A DNA stretch of 64,000 nucleotides from Gottfriedia acidiceleris (GCF_004138285.1 NZ_SCFN01000004.1:186001-250000); one strand, 5' to 3'; counted from the stretch's first letter, positions 18,032 to 27,729 are shown. Numbers and translations: made by a program. The notes: generated by a model from the letters alone, not told the origin.

Positions 18032-18805
18032 TTAAAGAAGTCCGGCCCATCTTAAACCGTTTAAAATTCCATCTTCATCAACATTCGTTGTAATATGATT
18101 AGCTAATTTTTTAAGTGGATCCACTGCATTACCCATGGCGATACCCGTACCAACTTTTTCGATCATTTCTAAATCATTTAATCCGTCACCAAATGCGATA
18201 ACATTTTGCATATCGAATCCAAGATGGTTTACCATTTGAAGTATTCCATTCGCTTTAGAGCCTCCCATTGGTAAGACATCTGACGAATACTCATGCCAGC
18301 GAATAAAATTAAAATCATTAAATCCATCAGTTAGTGACGGCTCTTGATGCTCTTCACAGAAAAGTAATACTTGGTAAATTTCACGATTATGATAAAAATC
18401 ATGCTGAACTTCAGGGTGATGCATTCTAATCGATGTCATTGCTTCTTTTATATGAGGATGTGCATCAATTGACGCTCTCATTGTCTCGTTATTTAAATAA
18501 ACTAGCGGAATATCTAGTTCTTTTGCTTTTTGAGTAAATTGGTGAAGTTGTTCTGGATGTAGAGCATGTTTGTGAATAGCTTCACCTTCAAATTCAGCAT
18601 ATTGTCCATTTAAACTTACAAAACTATTTATATTTAACTCTTCACGAATTTCTTTAAACATGAATGGCGCACGACCAGTTGCAATCGCTACGTGGATATC
18701 TTTATTTTGAAGTTCCGAAATTGCTTTCTTTGTACTTTCCGGAATTACTTTATCATGATTTAAAATCGTTCCATCAATATCAAAAAAAACGATTGGTTTA
18801 GTCAT
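18032..18805 (-). CDS. ykrA: Cof-type HAD hydrolase YkrA
   Basis: A 257-residue haloacid-dehalogenase-superfamily phosphatase of the Cof/YkrA subfamily: FFDIDGTIL (nucleophile Asp and acid Asp) at the N-terminus, ATGR (motif II), a C2 cap domain, then GGSKANGILQMV (motif III Lys) and GDGLNDLEMIEKVG (motif IV). Likely a phosphosugar or cofactor phosphatase. Next to def as in B. subtilis. Upstream, 15 bases away on the same strand, is an EamA transporter. Confidence 0.85.
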   Translation of the reverse strand: MTKPIVFFDIDGTILNHDKVIPESTKKAISELQNKDIHVAIATGRAPFMFKEIREELNINSFVSLNGQYAEFEGEAIHKHALHPEQLHQFTQKAKELDIPLVYLNNETMRASIDAHPHIKEAMTSIRMHHPEVQHDFYHNREIYQVLLFCEEHQEPSLTDGFNDFNFIRWHEYSSDVLPMGGSKANGILQMVNHLGFDMQNVIAFGDGLNDLEMIEKVGTGIAMGNAVDPLKKLANHITTNVDEDGILNGLRWAGLL

Positions 18806-18820
18806 ATTATTCTCCCCTCA

Positions 18821-19729
18821 CTAAGACGCTGCATTTGCTTTTGAGTTATTCATTTTTGACTTCTGTTTACTATTCGTAATAAATACTCCAAGAAGTATGA
18901 TTAATAGTCCCAAAATCATTTTGAAAGATAAAGGTTCGTTTAAAAAGAAAAATCCCCAAATAGAAGCAAATACAGGTACTATATAAGTAACCATTGTTGC
19001 AAATTCTGCACTTCCCTCTTTAACCATATAATAAAATAATAAATATGCCAACCCCGAACATATAACGCCTAGTCCAAACACTCCACTAAAAACTTCAAAA
19101 TTAACAAATGGTTTTAAAGTTCCCTTCCCCAAGACGACCATATAAACAAAGCCGAATACACCAGAAATACCTAAGGTTAAAAATGAAACAATCATGACAT
19201 CAATTTTTTGTAAATACTTTTTAGTTAAATGTGAACCAAGCCCATAACAAAAAGTAACAAATAACATTAATATTGAATAAATTATATTATCGGAGAAAAT
19301 TGTTGATGGATTAAGATTCATCATAATCATAACTCCAATGATTCCGATCATAAGTCCAATCCATTGTTTCTTATGAATTTTTTGAGAAAAGAAAAAATAG
19401 CCAATAATGAGTGTTGCAATTGGCGTAAAAGCATTTAATACTGCGGCTTCATTACTTTGCAGATGGGTCTCACTAAAAGAAAGAAAAAGCCACGGAATTG
19501 CATGATTAAATAATGAGATGGCAATAATTAAACCCATTTTCGGTAGATTTTTATAATCAATCTTTACCTTTTTTATTAACATAATAATTAATAATGTCAT
19601 AGCACCAAAGAAACAGCGATAAAATACAATTGCTTCTGGCCCTATATCGTTTAAAAGGAGCTTAATAAATAAAAAAGATGTACTCCAAATAATACTTAAT
19701 AAAAACAAAGCTGCATATAACTTCTTCAC
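18821..19729 (-). CDS. EamA/DMT superfamily transporter
   Basis: A 302-residue membrane protein with about ten helices in two repeated EamA halves. The opening MKKLYAALFLLSIIWSTSFL, the GPEAIVFYRCFFGA segment and AVLNAFTPIATLIIGYFFF in the first half are typical of drug/metabolite transporters (RhaT/YdcZ-like permeases). The positively charged tail follows the positive-inside rule. Probably co-transcribed with ykrA. Substrate unknown. Confidence 0.85.
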   Translation of the reverse strand: MKKLYAALFLLSIIWSTSFLFIKLLLNDIGPEAIVFYRCFFGAMTLLIIMLIKKVKIDYKNLPKMGLIIAISLFNHAIPWLFLSFSETHLQSNEAAVLNAFTPIATLIIGYFFFSQKIHKKQWIGLMIGIIGVMIMMNLNPSTIFSDNIIYSILMLFVTFCYGLGSHLTKKYLQKIDVMIVSFLTLGISGVFGFVYMVVLGKGTLKPFVNFEVFSGVFGLGVICSGLAYLLFYYMVKEGSAEFATMVTYIVPVFASIWGFFFLNEPLSFKMILGLLIILLGVFITNSKQKSKMNNSKANAAS

Positions 19730-20077
19730 ATTCTTCTCCCCTTAACTTTAAGATACCCTCTATTTTAACTGCTTTTTTGATTATATTGAATGAAAATGTT
19801 TTTTCGATCAATACTACACATAAATATACTGTGTCCGTGTTCTCTACAAATAAGTTTAATTTTATGACTTGGAGGTAAAACTAGTGTTACGTAAACTAAG
19901 AAAAAAATTAAAAAAACGGCTAAAACAATTATTGAAAAGGAAGAAATATATCTCAATAATTTCAAAATTTTTTTTAAAATGACCGTATTTTAGGTAATCT
20001 TCAATAAAAAGAATGAAAATATATAGAAAATCACTTATAATATTGAGAAGATAGTGATTTGACAAGGAGAGATTTAA
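19730..20077. other. 348-base region upstream of rpoY-rnjA
   Basis: A/T-rich spacer between the divergent transporter and rpoY genes. Two short overlapping minus-strand frames are present, but neither has a ribosome binding site. Presumably holds the rpoY-rnjA promoter; no confident -35/-10 pair was picked. Confidence 0.5.
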
Positions 20078-20290
20078 ATGATTTTTAAAGTATACTATCA
20101 GGAATTACCTTTAGAGGTACCTGTAAGAGAAAAAACAAAAACAGTTTATGTAGAAGCAGATAGTGAAAGAGAAGTTCGTGCGAAATTATTACCTTTCAAT
20201 TATAATATTGAGCTTGTTCAAGCTTTAACCGGTGCTCATCTTGAATTCGAAAAACAAAGTGAAAGCTTTAAAATTTTGGAGCTAGCGTAA
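20078..20290 (+). CDS. rpoY: RNA polymerase epsilon subunit
   Basis: A 70-residue protein starting MIFKVYYQE, typical of RpoY (formerly YkzG), the small epsilon subunit of Firmicutes RNA polymerase, with a fold like phage Gp2-type inhibitors. AAGGAGAG precedes the ATG. Only three bases separate its stop from the rnjA start, the conserved rpoY-rnjA operon. Confidence 0.93.
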   Translation: MIFKVYYQELPLEVPVREKTKTVYVEADSEREVRAKLLPFNYNIELVQALTGAHLEFEKQSESFKILELA

Positions 20291-20293
20291 TTT

Positions 20294-21961
20294 ATGAAAT
20301 TTCTTAAAAATGATCAAGCTGCCGTATTCGCACTAGGTGGCTTAGGGGAAATTGGAAAAAATACATACGCAGTACAATACCAAGATGAAATTATATTAAT
20401 AGATGCCGGAATCAAATTCCCTGAAGATGAGCTACTAGGGATAGACTATGTTATACCTGATTATTCCTACTTAGTTCGAAATGAGGAAAAAATTAAAGGT
20501 TTATTTATCACTCACGGACATGAAGACCACATTGGTGGTATTCCATATTTATTAAGAGAATTAAACATTCCAATTTATGGTGGTAAACTTGCCTTAGCTT
20601 TAATCAAAAATAAACTTGAAGAGCACGGTCTATTACGTAAAGCTAAATTAATAGAAATCAAAGAAGATGACATCATCAAATTCAGAAAAACTAGTGTTAC
20701 ATTTTACCGTACTACACATAGTATTCCTGATTGTTATGGTATCGTCGTTAAAACTCCTCAAGGACAAGTTGTCCATACAGGTGATTTTAAATTTGATTTC
20801 ACACCTGTTGGAGATTCGGCTAATTTAACTAAAATGGCTGAAATAGGAAAAGAAGGTGTCTTATGCTTACTTTCAGATAGTACGAACAGTGAGGTTTCTC
20901 ACTTTACGATGTCAGAAAGAAAAGTTGGTGACACGATCAGTGAAATTTTCCGTAAGGTTGATGGTCGTATCATTTTTGCTACTTTCGCTTCTAATATTCA
21001 TCGTCTTCAACAAGTTGTCGAATCTGCTATGGCAACTGGACGTAAAATTGCTGTTTTTGGTAGAAGTATGGAAGCAAATATCGAGATCGGTCATGACCTA
21101 GGTTATATTAAATGTCCTAAGGATACATTTATTGATGCATCTCAAATTAATCGTATTCCGGCTAATCAATTAGTCATTTTATGTACAGGTAGTCAAGGTG
21201 AGCCTATGGCTGCATTATCACGTATAGCAAATGGTACACATCGTCAAATTCAAATTATTCCTGGAGATACTGTAGTATTTTCTTCTTCACCAATTCCAGG
21301 TAATACAATGAGCGTAAATCGTACAATCAACTTACTATATCGTGCTGGTGCTGAAGTAATTCACGGCTCATTAAATGATATTCATACTAGTGGTCATGGT
21401 GGTCAAGAAGAGCAAAAATTAATGCTTAGACTGATGAAACCTAAGTATTTTATGCCAATTCACGGTGAATATAGAATGCAGCGCATGCATGCTAAGCTTG
21501 CTATGGACTGTGGAGTACCTGAAGAAAACTGCTTTATCATGGATAATGGTGAGGTTTTAGCTCTTCGTGCAGATGAGGCTATGGTTGCAGGAAAAGTACC
21601 GTCTGGTAATGTTTATATTGATGGAAGCGGTATCGGTGATATTGGTAATATCGTATTAAGAGACCGTAGAATTTTATCTGAAGAAGGTCTTGTAATCGTT
21701 GTCGTAAGCATCGATATGAAGGAATTTAAAATCTCAGCAGGACCAGATATCATTTCACGCGGTTTCGTTTATATGAGAGAAAGTGGCGATTTAATAAACG
21801 AAGCACAAGCAATGATTTCTACTCATTTAAACAAAATCATGGAACGTAAAACTTCTCAATGGTCAGAGATAAAAAATGAAATTACTGATACTTTATCACC
21901 TTTCTTATACGAAAAAACAAAACGTAAACCAATGATTCTCCCAATTATTATGGAAGTTTAA
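20294..21961 (+). CDS. rnjA: Ribonuclease J1
   Basis: A 555-residue metallo-beta-lactamase/beta-CASP ribonuclease with both 5'-3' exonuclease and endonuclease activity; central to mRNA decay and 16S rRNA maturation in Bacillus. Seen: [10 protein letters not shown] (zinc motif) near residue 73, the later HTGDFKFD motif, the beta-CASP core with SGHGGQEEQ and MPIHGEYRM, and the C-terminal domain. In B. subtilis RNase J1 is bound by GapA with help from the SR1P peptide, whose gene is also in this window. Confidence 0.97.
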   Translation: MKFLKNDQAAVFALGGLGEIGKNTYAVQYQDEIILIDAGIKFPEDELLGIDYVIPDYSYLVRNEEKIKGLFITHGHEDHIGGIPYLLRELNIPIYGGKLALALIKNKLEEHGLLRKAKLIEIKEDDIIKFRKTSVTFYRTTHSIPDCYGIVVKTPQGQVVHTGDFKFDFTPVGDSANLTKMAEIGKEGVLCLLSDSTNSEVSHFTMSERKVGDTISEIFRKVDGRIIFATFASNIHRLQQVVESAMATGRKIAVFGRSMEANIEIGHDLGYIKCPKDTFIDASQINRIPANQLVILCTGSQGEPMAALSRIANGTHRQIQIIPGDTVVFSSSPIPGNTMSVNRTINLLYRAGAEVIHGSLNDIHTSGHGGQEEQKLMLRLMKPKYFMPIHGEYRMQRMHAKLAMDCGVPEENCFIMDNGEVLALRADEAMVAGKVPSGNVYIDGSGIGDIGNIVLRDRRILSEEGLVIVVVSIDMKEFKISAGPDIISRGFVYMRESGDLINEAQAMISTHLNKIMERKTSQWSEIKNEITDTLSPFLYEKTKRKPMILPIIMEV

Positions 21962-21976
21962 TCATTAGTACATGTT

Positions 21977-22025
21977 AAAAGGGCGATCTCAAAAGTCAAA
22001 TTACTTTTGAGATCGCCCTTATTTT
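21977..22025 (+). terminator. Bidirectional terminator after rnjA
   Basis: A perfect 16-bp stem (GGGCGATCTCAAAAGT and its complement) with loop CAAATT, followed by TTATTTT; shared with the convergent CydB-like gene. Confidence 0.9.
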
Positions 22026-22036
22026 ATATCTTCTAA

Positions 22037-23071
22037 TTAATCTTGAAAGTCATTTTTTTCATTACTTTTTAAAAACACTTTCATAAAAAAAGGTTTATTA
22101 AGAACTAAAAATATAAAATACACAGTAAATAAGATAAAAAATACAACAAACAGTATAATTAGTACGATCGCTAAACTACTCTTAGCAAAACTTGTTTCGA
22201 TTCTTAGATAAGGATATAAGATAAATGGTAGATGACTTATTCCATACCCAAAAAATGCGAAGAAATATTGCAATAATACTAATATAAACGCTAAACCATA
22301 TCTTTTTCTTTTTATAACAAAATAAATTGCTATACAAAAGCAAATCAAAGATATAAGAAAGAATTCCCATACATTATGCATTCGATCAAAATGAACTTTA
22401 TTATGTAATTTCATTGACAAAAATACAATGATACTCGAAATAATAGTTGGCAATGACCACACTAGAACATACTTTCTTAATTTAATTTCCGACTCCGAAT
22501 CATTGATTAGTTTTGCAGAATAGATTAAAAACATTGCACTAATAAATAGGACTGAACATACAGCCAATAGCATAACGGATAGAGAATAAAAATTCGTAAT
22601 CAATTTAAATGGATAAAATCGTATATCTGTTCCATTCTCGATAATAAATCCACCTTCAGAAATTGTTAAAACAGTAGATAATGTAACAGGTATTAATAGA
22701 CTTGTCGCCCCATACAAAATTAAAAAGAACTTACTCCTATTTCCTCCATATTGCTGAAAAGTATAAAACGATCCCCTAATTGCTAAAAAAATCATTGCTA
22801 CACTACCTGGAACTAATAGTGGAACACCATAATAATATGCTACTCTTGGGAATATACCAACTACACCTACAAAGAAGAAAATGAAAAATAATGTAGCCAG
22901 TTCCCAAATAGATGAAAGATGTCGATTTATTAAGCCAATTAATTTTGGTTCTTCTTTAGTTGTAATCGCATAGAACGCATAAAATCCTGCACCAAAATCA
23001 ATTGAAGCAATAATCATGTAGGCATATAAAAACAACCATAAGATAAAGATTGCGATTGTTTGAATCTCCAA
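22037..23071 (-). CDS. Orphan cytochrome bd oxidase subunit II-like protein (CydB/YthB-like)
   Basis: A 344-residue membrane protein with about eight or nine helices. The first helices (FILWLFLYAYMIIASIDFGAG) match the CydB/YthB subunit II pattern, where the usual DG-D-G motif reads IDFGAG, and RGSFYTFQQYG corresponds to the conserved region after helix 3. TTG start with AGGAGG eight bases upstream. There is no cydA or any other cytochrome gene beside it, so it either pairs with a CydA encoded elsewhere or has another role. C-terminal basic tail KSNEKNDFQD. Confidence 0.75.
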   Translation of the reverse strand: MEIQTIAIFILWLFLYAYMIIASIDFGAGFYAFYAITTKEEPKLIGLINRHLSSIWELATLFFIFFFVGVVGIFPRVAYYYGVPLLVPGSVAMIFLAIRGSFYTFQQYGGNRSKFFLILYGATSLLIPVTLSTVLTISEGGFIIENGTDIRFYPFKLITNFYSLSVMLLAVCSVLFISAMFLIYSAKLINDSESEIKLRKYVLVWSLPTIISSIIVFLSMKLHNKVHFDRMHNVWEFFLISLICFCIAIYFVIKRKRYGLAFILVLLQYFFAFFGYGISHLPFILYPYLRIETSFAKSSLAIVLIILFVVFFILFTVYFIFLVLNKPFFMKVFLKSNEKNDFQD

Positions 23072-23179
23072 ACTTTTTTCCTCCTACAGAATATTTCCAT
23101 AAACTAAAGATTAGTTTTCTTTAATTATACCTATAAAATACGCTTTCTACTAGTTTCAAAATGAAGATTACGGAAATAC

Positions 23180-23206
23180 AAAAAGAGACTTTTAAAAAAG
23201 TCTCTT
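23180..23206 (-). terminator. Terminator of ykuV
   Basis: Stem AGAGACTTTT/AAAAGTCTCT, then TTTTTG on the minus strand. Confidence 0.75.
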
Positions 23207-23228
23207 AAGTGATTGATGAATCTAAAAA

Positions 23229-23684
23229 CTATTCTACTTTCGCCGCTTCATCTAGTACTCGATTAACACGCTTTTCTAGCATTGGCATTCCGCCTTCTCC
23301 AGCTTGGAAGTGGCGTAATACACCTGTTCTATCAAATACGTAATATGATGGTACATATTTATTTTCAAAAGCATCTGTAATTGTATGTTGGTTATCAACT
23401 AATATTGTTTGTGTAATTCCGTGTTCTTTTGCAACTTCTTTAATTTTATCAATATCTAAATCATCTTCAGATCTTGGCATATGAACACTTACTACATTTA
23501 ATCGATCTTTATATTCATCTCTAAAAGCATTAATGTTTGGCATTGCAACTTTACATAAATGGCAACTAATAGACCAAAAATGAATTAATGTTGGTCTGTC
23601 ACCGATTAGGTTTTCTTTTTGAATTTCTCCATTTAATACTGTTGTTGCACCATCTAATTCAGGCATTGGTGAGCGAAGTCTCAT
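23229..23684 (-). CDS. ykuV: Thiol-disulfide oxidoreductase YkuV
   Basis: A 151-residue cytosolic thioredoxin-fold protein without a signal peptide. The active site is SCHLCK (CxxC variant CHLC) near residue 40, within LIHFWSISCHLCK, and the cis-Pro loop is NKYVPSYYVF. These match B. subtilis YkuV, a thioredoxin-like reductase. ATG with AGGAGG upstream. It lies downstream of the peroxiredoxin ykuU, its likely redox partner, but a terminator and a repeat element now separate the two. Confidence 0.93.
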   Translation of the reverse strand: MRLRSPMPELDGATTVLNGEIQKENLIGDRPTLIHFWSISCHLCKVAMPNINAFRDEYKDRLNVVSVHMPRSEDDLDIDKIKEVAKEHGITQTILVDNQHTITDAFENKYVPSYYVFDRTGVLRHFQAGEGGMPMLEKRVNRVLDEAAKVE

Positions 23685-23742
23685 TTTATACTCCTCCTAC
23701 TTGTTTCATTAGCTCTATGTGAGCTTGTTCTACTTTTAGTGT

Positions 23743-23865
23743 TTGTCTAGTTCCAGGCGTTAGACCCTCGAGGTCATAAGTCAATGACCGATAAAAGTAA
23801 AAACCAACTTTTCTCGGTCCTTGCCTTATGCTTGTCGGGTCTTTAGCAAACGCCTTCCACTTTTC
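23743..23865. repeat. Bacillus-type intergenic palindromic repeat between ykuU and ykuV
   Basis: A 120-base element opening TGTCTAGTTCCAGGCGTTAG and closing with AAACGCCTTCCACTTTTC. The ends pair (AGGCGTT with AACGCCT, AGACCC with GGGTCT), and an inner hairpin pairs GACCGA with TCGGTC and AAAAGT with ACTTTT. I recall related elements with the same GTCTAG-TCCAG-CGC opening scattered between genes in many Bacillaceae. Only one copy in this window. Confidence 0.55.
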
Positions 23866-23877
23866 ATAACTGTGTTT

Positions 23878-23907
23878 AAAAAGGCCTAACTATAAGTTAG
23901 ACCTTTG
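23878..23907 (-). terminator. Terminator of ykuU
   Basis: Arms AAGG-CTAACT and AGTTAG-CCTT with single mismatches and a three-base loop, then TTTTT on the minus strand. Confidence 0.75.
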
Positions 23908-23932
23908 ACATTAATTCTTAATTGCCTGTGAA

Positions 23933-24475
23933 TTATAGAGTTGCTTGACCTGGTTTCCAGTTAGCTGGGCAAAGTCCACCAGTTTGTAAAGCTTGAAGTA
24001 CACGTAAAACTTCATCAACTTCACGACCGATGTTGTTGTGGTGTACTACTTGGTACATTAATTCACCCTCTGGGCTGATGATGAATAATCCACGTAATGC
24101 AATACCTTCTTCTTCAATTAATACGCCATAGTCACGAGAAATAGCGTGGTTTGTATCTGCACCTAATGCATATTTTAATTGTCCTAAGCCATTATCTTTA
24201 CGATCAGTGTTGATCCATGCTAAGTGAGTGTGAATTGTATCTGTAGAAACACCTACAACTTCTGCATCAAGATCTTCAAACTCGTCGTAACGATCAGAGA
24301 TTGCTACGATTTCCGTTGGACATACAAAAGTGAAGTCCATTGGATAGAAGTATAATACTGTCCATTTATCGTTTTTCATGTTTTCTTCTAAGCTTACTTT
24401 ACCAAATTCTTTATTTGCTAAAACTGCTTCCATTTCAAAGCGTGGTGCTTGTTTTCCTACTAAACGTTCTGCCAT
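23933..24475 (-). CDS. ykuU: 2-Cys peroxiredoxin YkuU
   Basis: A 180-residue typical 2-Cys peroxiredoxin that reduces peroxides. Peroxidatic Cys in YPMDFTFVCPTE near residue 52 and resolving Cys in GGLCPANWKPG near residue 169; SRDYGVL and GLFIISPEG are also family-typical. The ATG at 24475 has GGAGG eight bases upstream and gives exactly the B. subtilis length; the longer frame from 24490 would put that ribosome site inside the coding region. Regenerated probably by YkuV or thioredoxin. Confidence 0.95.
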   Translation of the reverse strand: MAERLVGKQAPRFEMEAVLANKEFGKVSLEENMKNDKWTVLYFYPMDFTFVCPTEIVAISDRYDEFEDLDAEVVGVSTDTIHTHLAWINTDRKDNGLGQLKYALGADTNHAISRDYGVLIEEEGIALRGLFIISPEGELMYQVVHHNNIGREVDEVLRVLQALQTGGLCPANWKPGQATL

Positions 24476-24586
24476 CGTTATTACCTCCAATATTTATGTA
24501 ACTATTTATCATACAAGTGATATTATAGTAAACTACTTATTTAAAGTCAATATCAATTTATAATTATTATTAACTGAAAATCATTT

Positions 24587-25702
24587 TCATTGATTTTGTT
24601 TCATAAAGTCAGAAATAAATCGAATCATTAAAGGAATCACATTTTCATCTGGGTTTAATTTTTGGTTATGGAGTCCGAATTCCGAATTTACGCCAATCCA
24701 AAACATTAAGCCTGGAATTTCTTTCGTCATATAACCAAAATCTTCACCTGTCATTGCAACATTACATAGGACGGCCTCAATACCGTCATATTGTTTCGCA
24801 AAATTAAAGAATTCATTCGTCAACGATTCATCGTTTATTACTCCATAGTAATTACTTCCAAAATCTACTTCTATTTTACACTGAAAACTCTCTTGAAATC
24901 CATTCACAAGACTTTCAATTCTATTTTTTAATTTTAGCATCGCTTCTTCACTTAATGCTCGCATTGTACCTTCTATTCGAACATGATCTGCAATAACATT
25001 TTGAACTGTGCCACCAGTTATTTTTCCAATCGTAATGACAGCACTATCTAATGGATTTACATTTCTTGACACAACCGATTGTACTTGAGTGATAAAATGA
25101 CTTGATGCAACGATCATATCATTCGTTAAATGAGGGAAAGCTGCATGACCGCTTAAGCCATGAAAATCAATAAAAAGCTCTGATGTATGAGCAAATAACA
25201 TACCAGGCTTCGTTGCAATTGTACCAACAGGATATTCAGGCGCTATATGTAAACCATAAATTACATCTGGTTTAAATGATTTAAATTCATCACTTTTAAG
25301 TAAAGGTTCCGCTCCACCTGGACCTTCTTCAGCAGGTTGAAAAATAAATACGACATCGTCATTTATTGGCTCATTAACTACATTAGTAAGAACACCAAGA
25401 GCAATACTCATATGTACATCATGTCCACAGGCATGCATATTGCCTTCATGAATCGATGAAAACTCTAATCCTGTGTTTTCTTTCATTGGTAATCCATCAA
25501 TGTCTGTACGGTAACCAATCGTTCTAGTCGAATTTAACCCTTTTACTCGAACGAAAATACCTGTTCTCCATGTATCAATTACCATTCTTTCTTGATCTAA
25601 ACTAGATAAATAATCTAGTAAATACGCTTGTGTTTTGAATTCTTGAAATCCAAGTTCGGGGATTAAATGTAAATCCCGTCTAATTTTAATAAATGAATCC
25701 AT
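24587..25702 (-). CDS. dapL: N-acetyldiaminopimelate deacetylase
   Basis: A 371-residue M20-family amidohydrolase that removes the acetyl group from N-acetyl-LL-diaminopimelate in lysine and cell-wall precursor synthesis (B. subtilis DapL/YkuR). Metal-site motifs: [23 protein letters not shown] near residue 93, [11 protein letters not shown] and the dimerisation domain with [14 protein letters not shown] with GGAGGAG upstream. Order dapH-dapL as in B. subtilis, but with an unusual 245-base gap containing two near-identical hairpins. Confidence 0.93.
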   Translation of the reverse strand: MDSFIKIRRDLHLIPELGFQEFKTQAYLLDYLSSLDQERMVIDTWRTGIFVRVKGLNSTRTIGYRTDIDGLPMKENTGLEFSSIHEGNMHACGHDVHMSIALGVLTNVVNEPINDDVVFIFQPAEEGPGGAEPLLKSDEFKSFKPDVIYGLHIAPEYPVGTIATKPGMLFAHTSELFIDFHGLSGHAAFPHLTNDMIVASSHFITQVQSVVSRNVNPLDSAVITIGKITGGTVQNVIADHVRIEGTMRALSEEAMLKLKNRIESLVNGFQESFQCKIEVDFGSNYYGVINDESLTNEFFNFAKQYDGIEAVLCNVAMTGEDFGYMTKEIPGLMFWIGVNSEFGLHNQKLNPDENVIPLMIRFISDFMKQNQ

Positions 25703-25713
25703 TTTAACTCCTC

Positions 25714-25746
25714 CAAAAAAAGCGTAGAAATATAAATTCTACGCTT
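25714..25746 (-). terminator. Terminator-like hairpin abutting the dapL ribosome site
   Basis: Stem AGCGTAGAA/TTCTACGCT, loop TATAAAT-like, then seven T residues that run straight into GGAGGAG of dapL. Nearly identical to the dapH terminator 190 bases upstream. It could act as an attenuator. Confidence 0.6.
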
Positions 25747-25905
25747 CAGACTGCCCAACAAACGCGCGCTTTCTTCGTTGATTCGCTAGCCTGCGCGGTG
25801 CTCATTACCGTCTAAAATGGTAACTACCCCTTATCAGAATTTACGTCTCGAAAGTCAAATGCTTGTGGATCAGTTCTGAACTCATATTTTAGTATAATGT
25901 CTATA
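25747..25905. repeat. Unidentified intergenic insert between dapH and dapL
   Basis: About 160 bases of locally G+C-richer, non-coding sequence flanked by two near-identical 25-base palindromes. It contains a GC-rich core (AACGCGCGCTTTCTTCG near 25760) and a hairpin ATTACCGTCT/GGTAACT near 25804-25823. It resembles a dispersed intergenic element, but no second copy lies in this window. Confidence 0.4.
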
Positions 25906-25940
25906 AAGTAAGCGTAGAAAAATAAATTCTACGCTTACTT
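25906..25940 (-). terminator. Terminator of dapH
   Basis: A 14-bp perfect stem (AAGTAAGCGTAGAA and its complement), directly after the dapH stop; the T-run is short on the minus strand. Confidence 0.65.
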
Positions 25941-25947
25941 CTTGTTA

Positions 25948-26664
25948 TTATTGATTTAGTTGTCGTAAAGCCTGAATGATTTCAGTTTTTGAAATTGTTT
26001 TATCATCGATATCTTTGATTTTTCTAGCAGGAACACCTGCAACCACAGTATAAGGAGCAACGTCTTCAGTAACAATTGCACCTGCAGCTACTACTGCGCC
26101 TTCCCCTACTTTAATACCTTCTAAAACTACTGCATTAGCACCAATTAATACATTGTCTTCAAGAATAACTGGGTTTGCTGATGGTGGCTCAATTACGCCA
26201 GCTAAAACAGCACCAGCACCAACGTGACAGTTTTTACCTGTTGTAGCACGTCCACCAAGTACTGCGTTCATATCGATCATTGTACCTTCTCCAATTACAG
26301 CACCGATATTAATTACAGCACCCATCATAATAACTGCATTGTCTCCAATTGTAACTTGATCACGAATAAACGCACCTGGCTCGATGCGAGCTTTAATACC
26401 CTTAGCATCTAAAAGTGGAATTGCAGAATTACGACGATCTGATTCTACTACATAATCTTCTATGTATTCTTTTTGCTCTTCAAGGATTACTTTAACATCA
26501 TCCCACTCACCAAATAAAACTCCAGAATTTTGAGAAATAAATGATTGAACTGATTCAGAAATAGTAAGCTTGTCTAATTGACCTTTTACATAAACCTTTA
26601 CAGGTGTTTTTTTCGTGCTATTTGCAATAAATGCAATAATTTCATTTGCGTCCATTAATTTCAT
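25948..26664 (-). CDS. dapH: Tetrahydrodipicolinate N-acetyltransferase
   Basis: A 238-residue left-handed beta-helix (hexapeptide-repeat) acyltransferase that acetylates tetrahydrodipicolinate from acetyl-CoA in the acetylated diaminopimelate pathway. N-terminal alpha/beta domain (1-90), then hexapeptide turns from [21 protein letters not shown] onward, including [20 protein letters not shown] and [20 protein letters not shown] near the C-terminus. GGGGG lies nine bases before the ATG. Directly downstream of ccpC; the ykuNOP flavodoxin genes found here in B. subtilis are absent. Confidence 0.95.
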   Translation of the reverse strand: MKLMDANEIIAFIANSTKKTPVKVYVKGQLDKLTISESVQSFISQNSGVLFGEWDDVKVILEEQKEYIEDYVVESDRRNSAIPLLDAKGIKARIEPGAFIRDQVTIGDNAVIMMGAVINIGAVIGEGTMIDMNAVLGGRATTGKNCHVGAGAVLAGVIEPPSANPVILEDNVLIGANAVVLEGIKVGEGAVVAAGAIVTEDVAPYTVVAGVPARKIKDIDDKTISKTEIIQALRQLNQ

Positions 26665-26740
26665 AATGAATTGCCCCCTTTATTATTATCAATAAGAATA
26701 CTCTATCAAATCTACTAAGTAACTAGCAACATTTTGTCGA

Positions 26741-27616
26741 TTAATCTTTATTTTTTTTTCGAATTGATTCTATAAATCCTTCTACTTGTTTTAATTTCAT
26801 CGCATCTCGATTATAAAGTAAGTATGTATCGCGATATAACCCTGATTGTTCTTTTGTAATTAAAGGTGTTTTTATAATATTTTCATCACTAACATCATGT
26901 AATACAGAGGAAGGTAAGATCGCAAAGCCTAGACCATTCAATACAAATTGCTTACATGTTTCAATTTGATCGACTACAATTTCATGTTTTGGTAATGAAT
27001 TAAAATGCTCATACCACCATGACTGGATAAGCTGATAATAATTTGAATTACTTTTAAACTGAATAAAAGGTCTTTGTATAGTTTTATATTCCTCAAGACT
27101 ATGTTTTTTTGTATCAACTAACAATAATTCATCAGAAAAAAGTAATTCCTTTTCTCCAAACCAATTTTGATTTCCTCGTACAATTGCTAGATGAACTTCA
27201 TTTTCATATAAGCGATTTGTGATTTCACTACTCCAACCAGTAAAAAGTGAAACTTGTACTTCTGGATAGCTTGACACATATTTTTTTAAAACTGGTGGTA
27301 ACCAGTATTGCGCAACAACAGATGAAACGGCAATCTTTAAAGTACCCGAAATATCGGATTTTAAAATTTGTAACTGCTCTAACATTGTTTGATATGTTTC
27401 TTCCATCTTTTTCGCGTAATTTAATATGATTTCCCCAGAGGCAGTAATAATCAATCCTTTTTGAGAACGAATAAACAATTCACTACCAATCTGCTTCTCT
27501 AAATTTTGTAGCCTTTGACTTAAAGCTGGTTGAGAAACAAACAACCTCTCTGCTGCCTTCCTCATATTCTTCTCTTCAGACAAAGTAATTATTAAACGTA
27601 TGTCATCAATTTGCAC
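26741..27616 (-). CDS. ccpC: LysR-type regulator CcpC
   Basis: A 291-residue LysR-family regulator. Winged-helix domain at 1-60 (MRKAAERLFVSQPALSQRL) followed by the effector-binding domain. Size and locus between ykuL and dapH identify it as CcpC, the citrate-responsive repressor of citB and citZ in B. subtilis. The GTG at 27616 follows GGGGGGATTAT and gives the family length; the longer frame from 27664 has no site. Its targets are not in the window. Confidence 0.88.
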   Translation of the reverse strand: MQIDDIRLIITLSEEKNMRKAAERLFVSQPALSQRLQNLEKQIGSELFIRSQKGLIITASGEIILNYAKKMEETYQTMLEQLQILKSDISGTLKIAVSSVVAQYWLPPVLKKYVSSYPEVQVSLFTGWSSEITNRLYENEVHLAIVRGNQNWFGEKELLFSDELLLVDTKKHSLEEYKTIQRPFIQFKSNSNYYQLIQSWWYEHFNSLPKHEIVVDQIETCKQFVLNGLGFAILPSSVLHDVSDENIIKTPLITKEQSGLYRDTYLLYNRDAMKLKQVEGFIESIRKKNKD

Positions 27617-27692
27617 ATAATCCCCCCTTGCCTTTATACATAAAAATTCGATTAGACTCTTCAACTCTTCTTTTTACTAAAAAACCAATACT

Positions 27693-27729
27693 AAAAAAGT
27701 AAGTCAATTTGATGATGACTTACTTTTTT
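27693..27729 (-). terminator. Terminator of ykuL
   Basis: Arms AAAAAGTAAGTCA and TGACTTACTTTTT with a 9-base loop. Confidence 0.85.

Noticed and set aside
19765-19965. Small minus-strand frame with a hydrophobic N-terminus upstream of the EamA gene
   Set aside because: TTG start without any ribosome site, A/T-rich sequence, overlapping another equally poor frame; likely chance.
25714-25940. T-box or lysine riboswitch before dapL
   Set aside because: No T-box AGGGTGGNACCGCG sequence, no specifier loop and no lysine-box core could be found.
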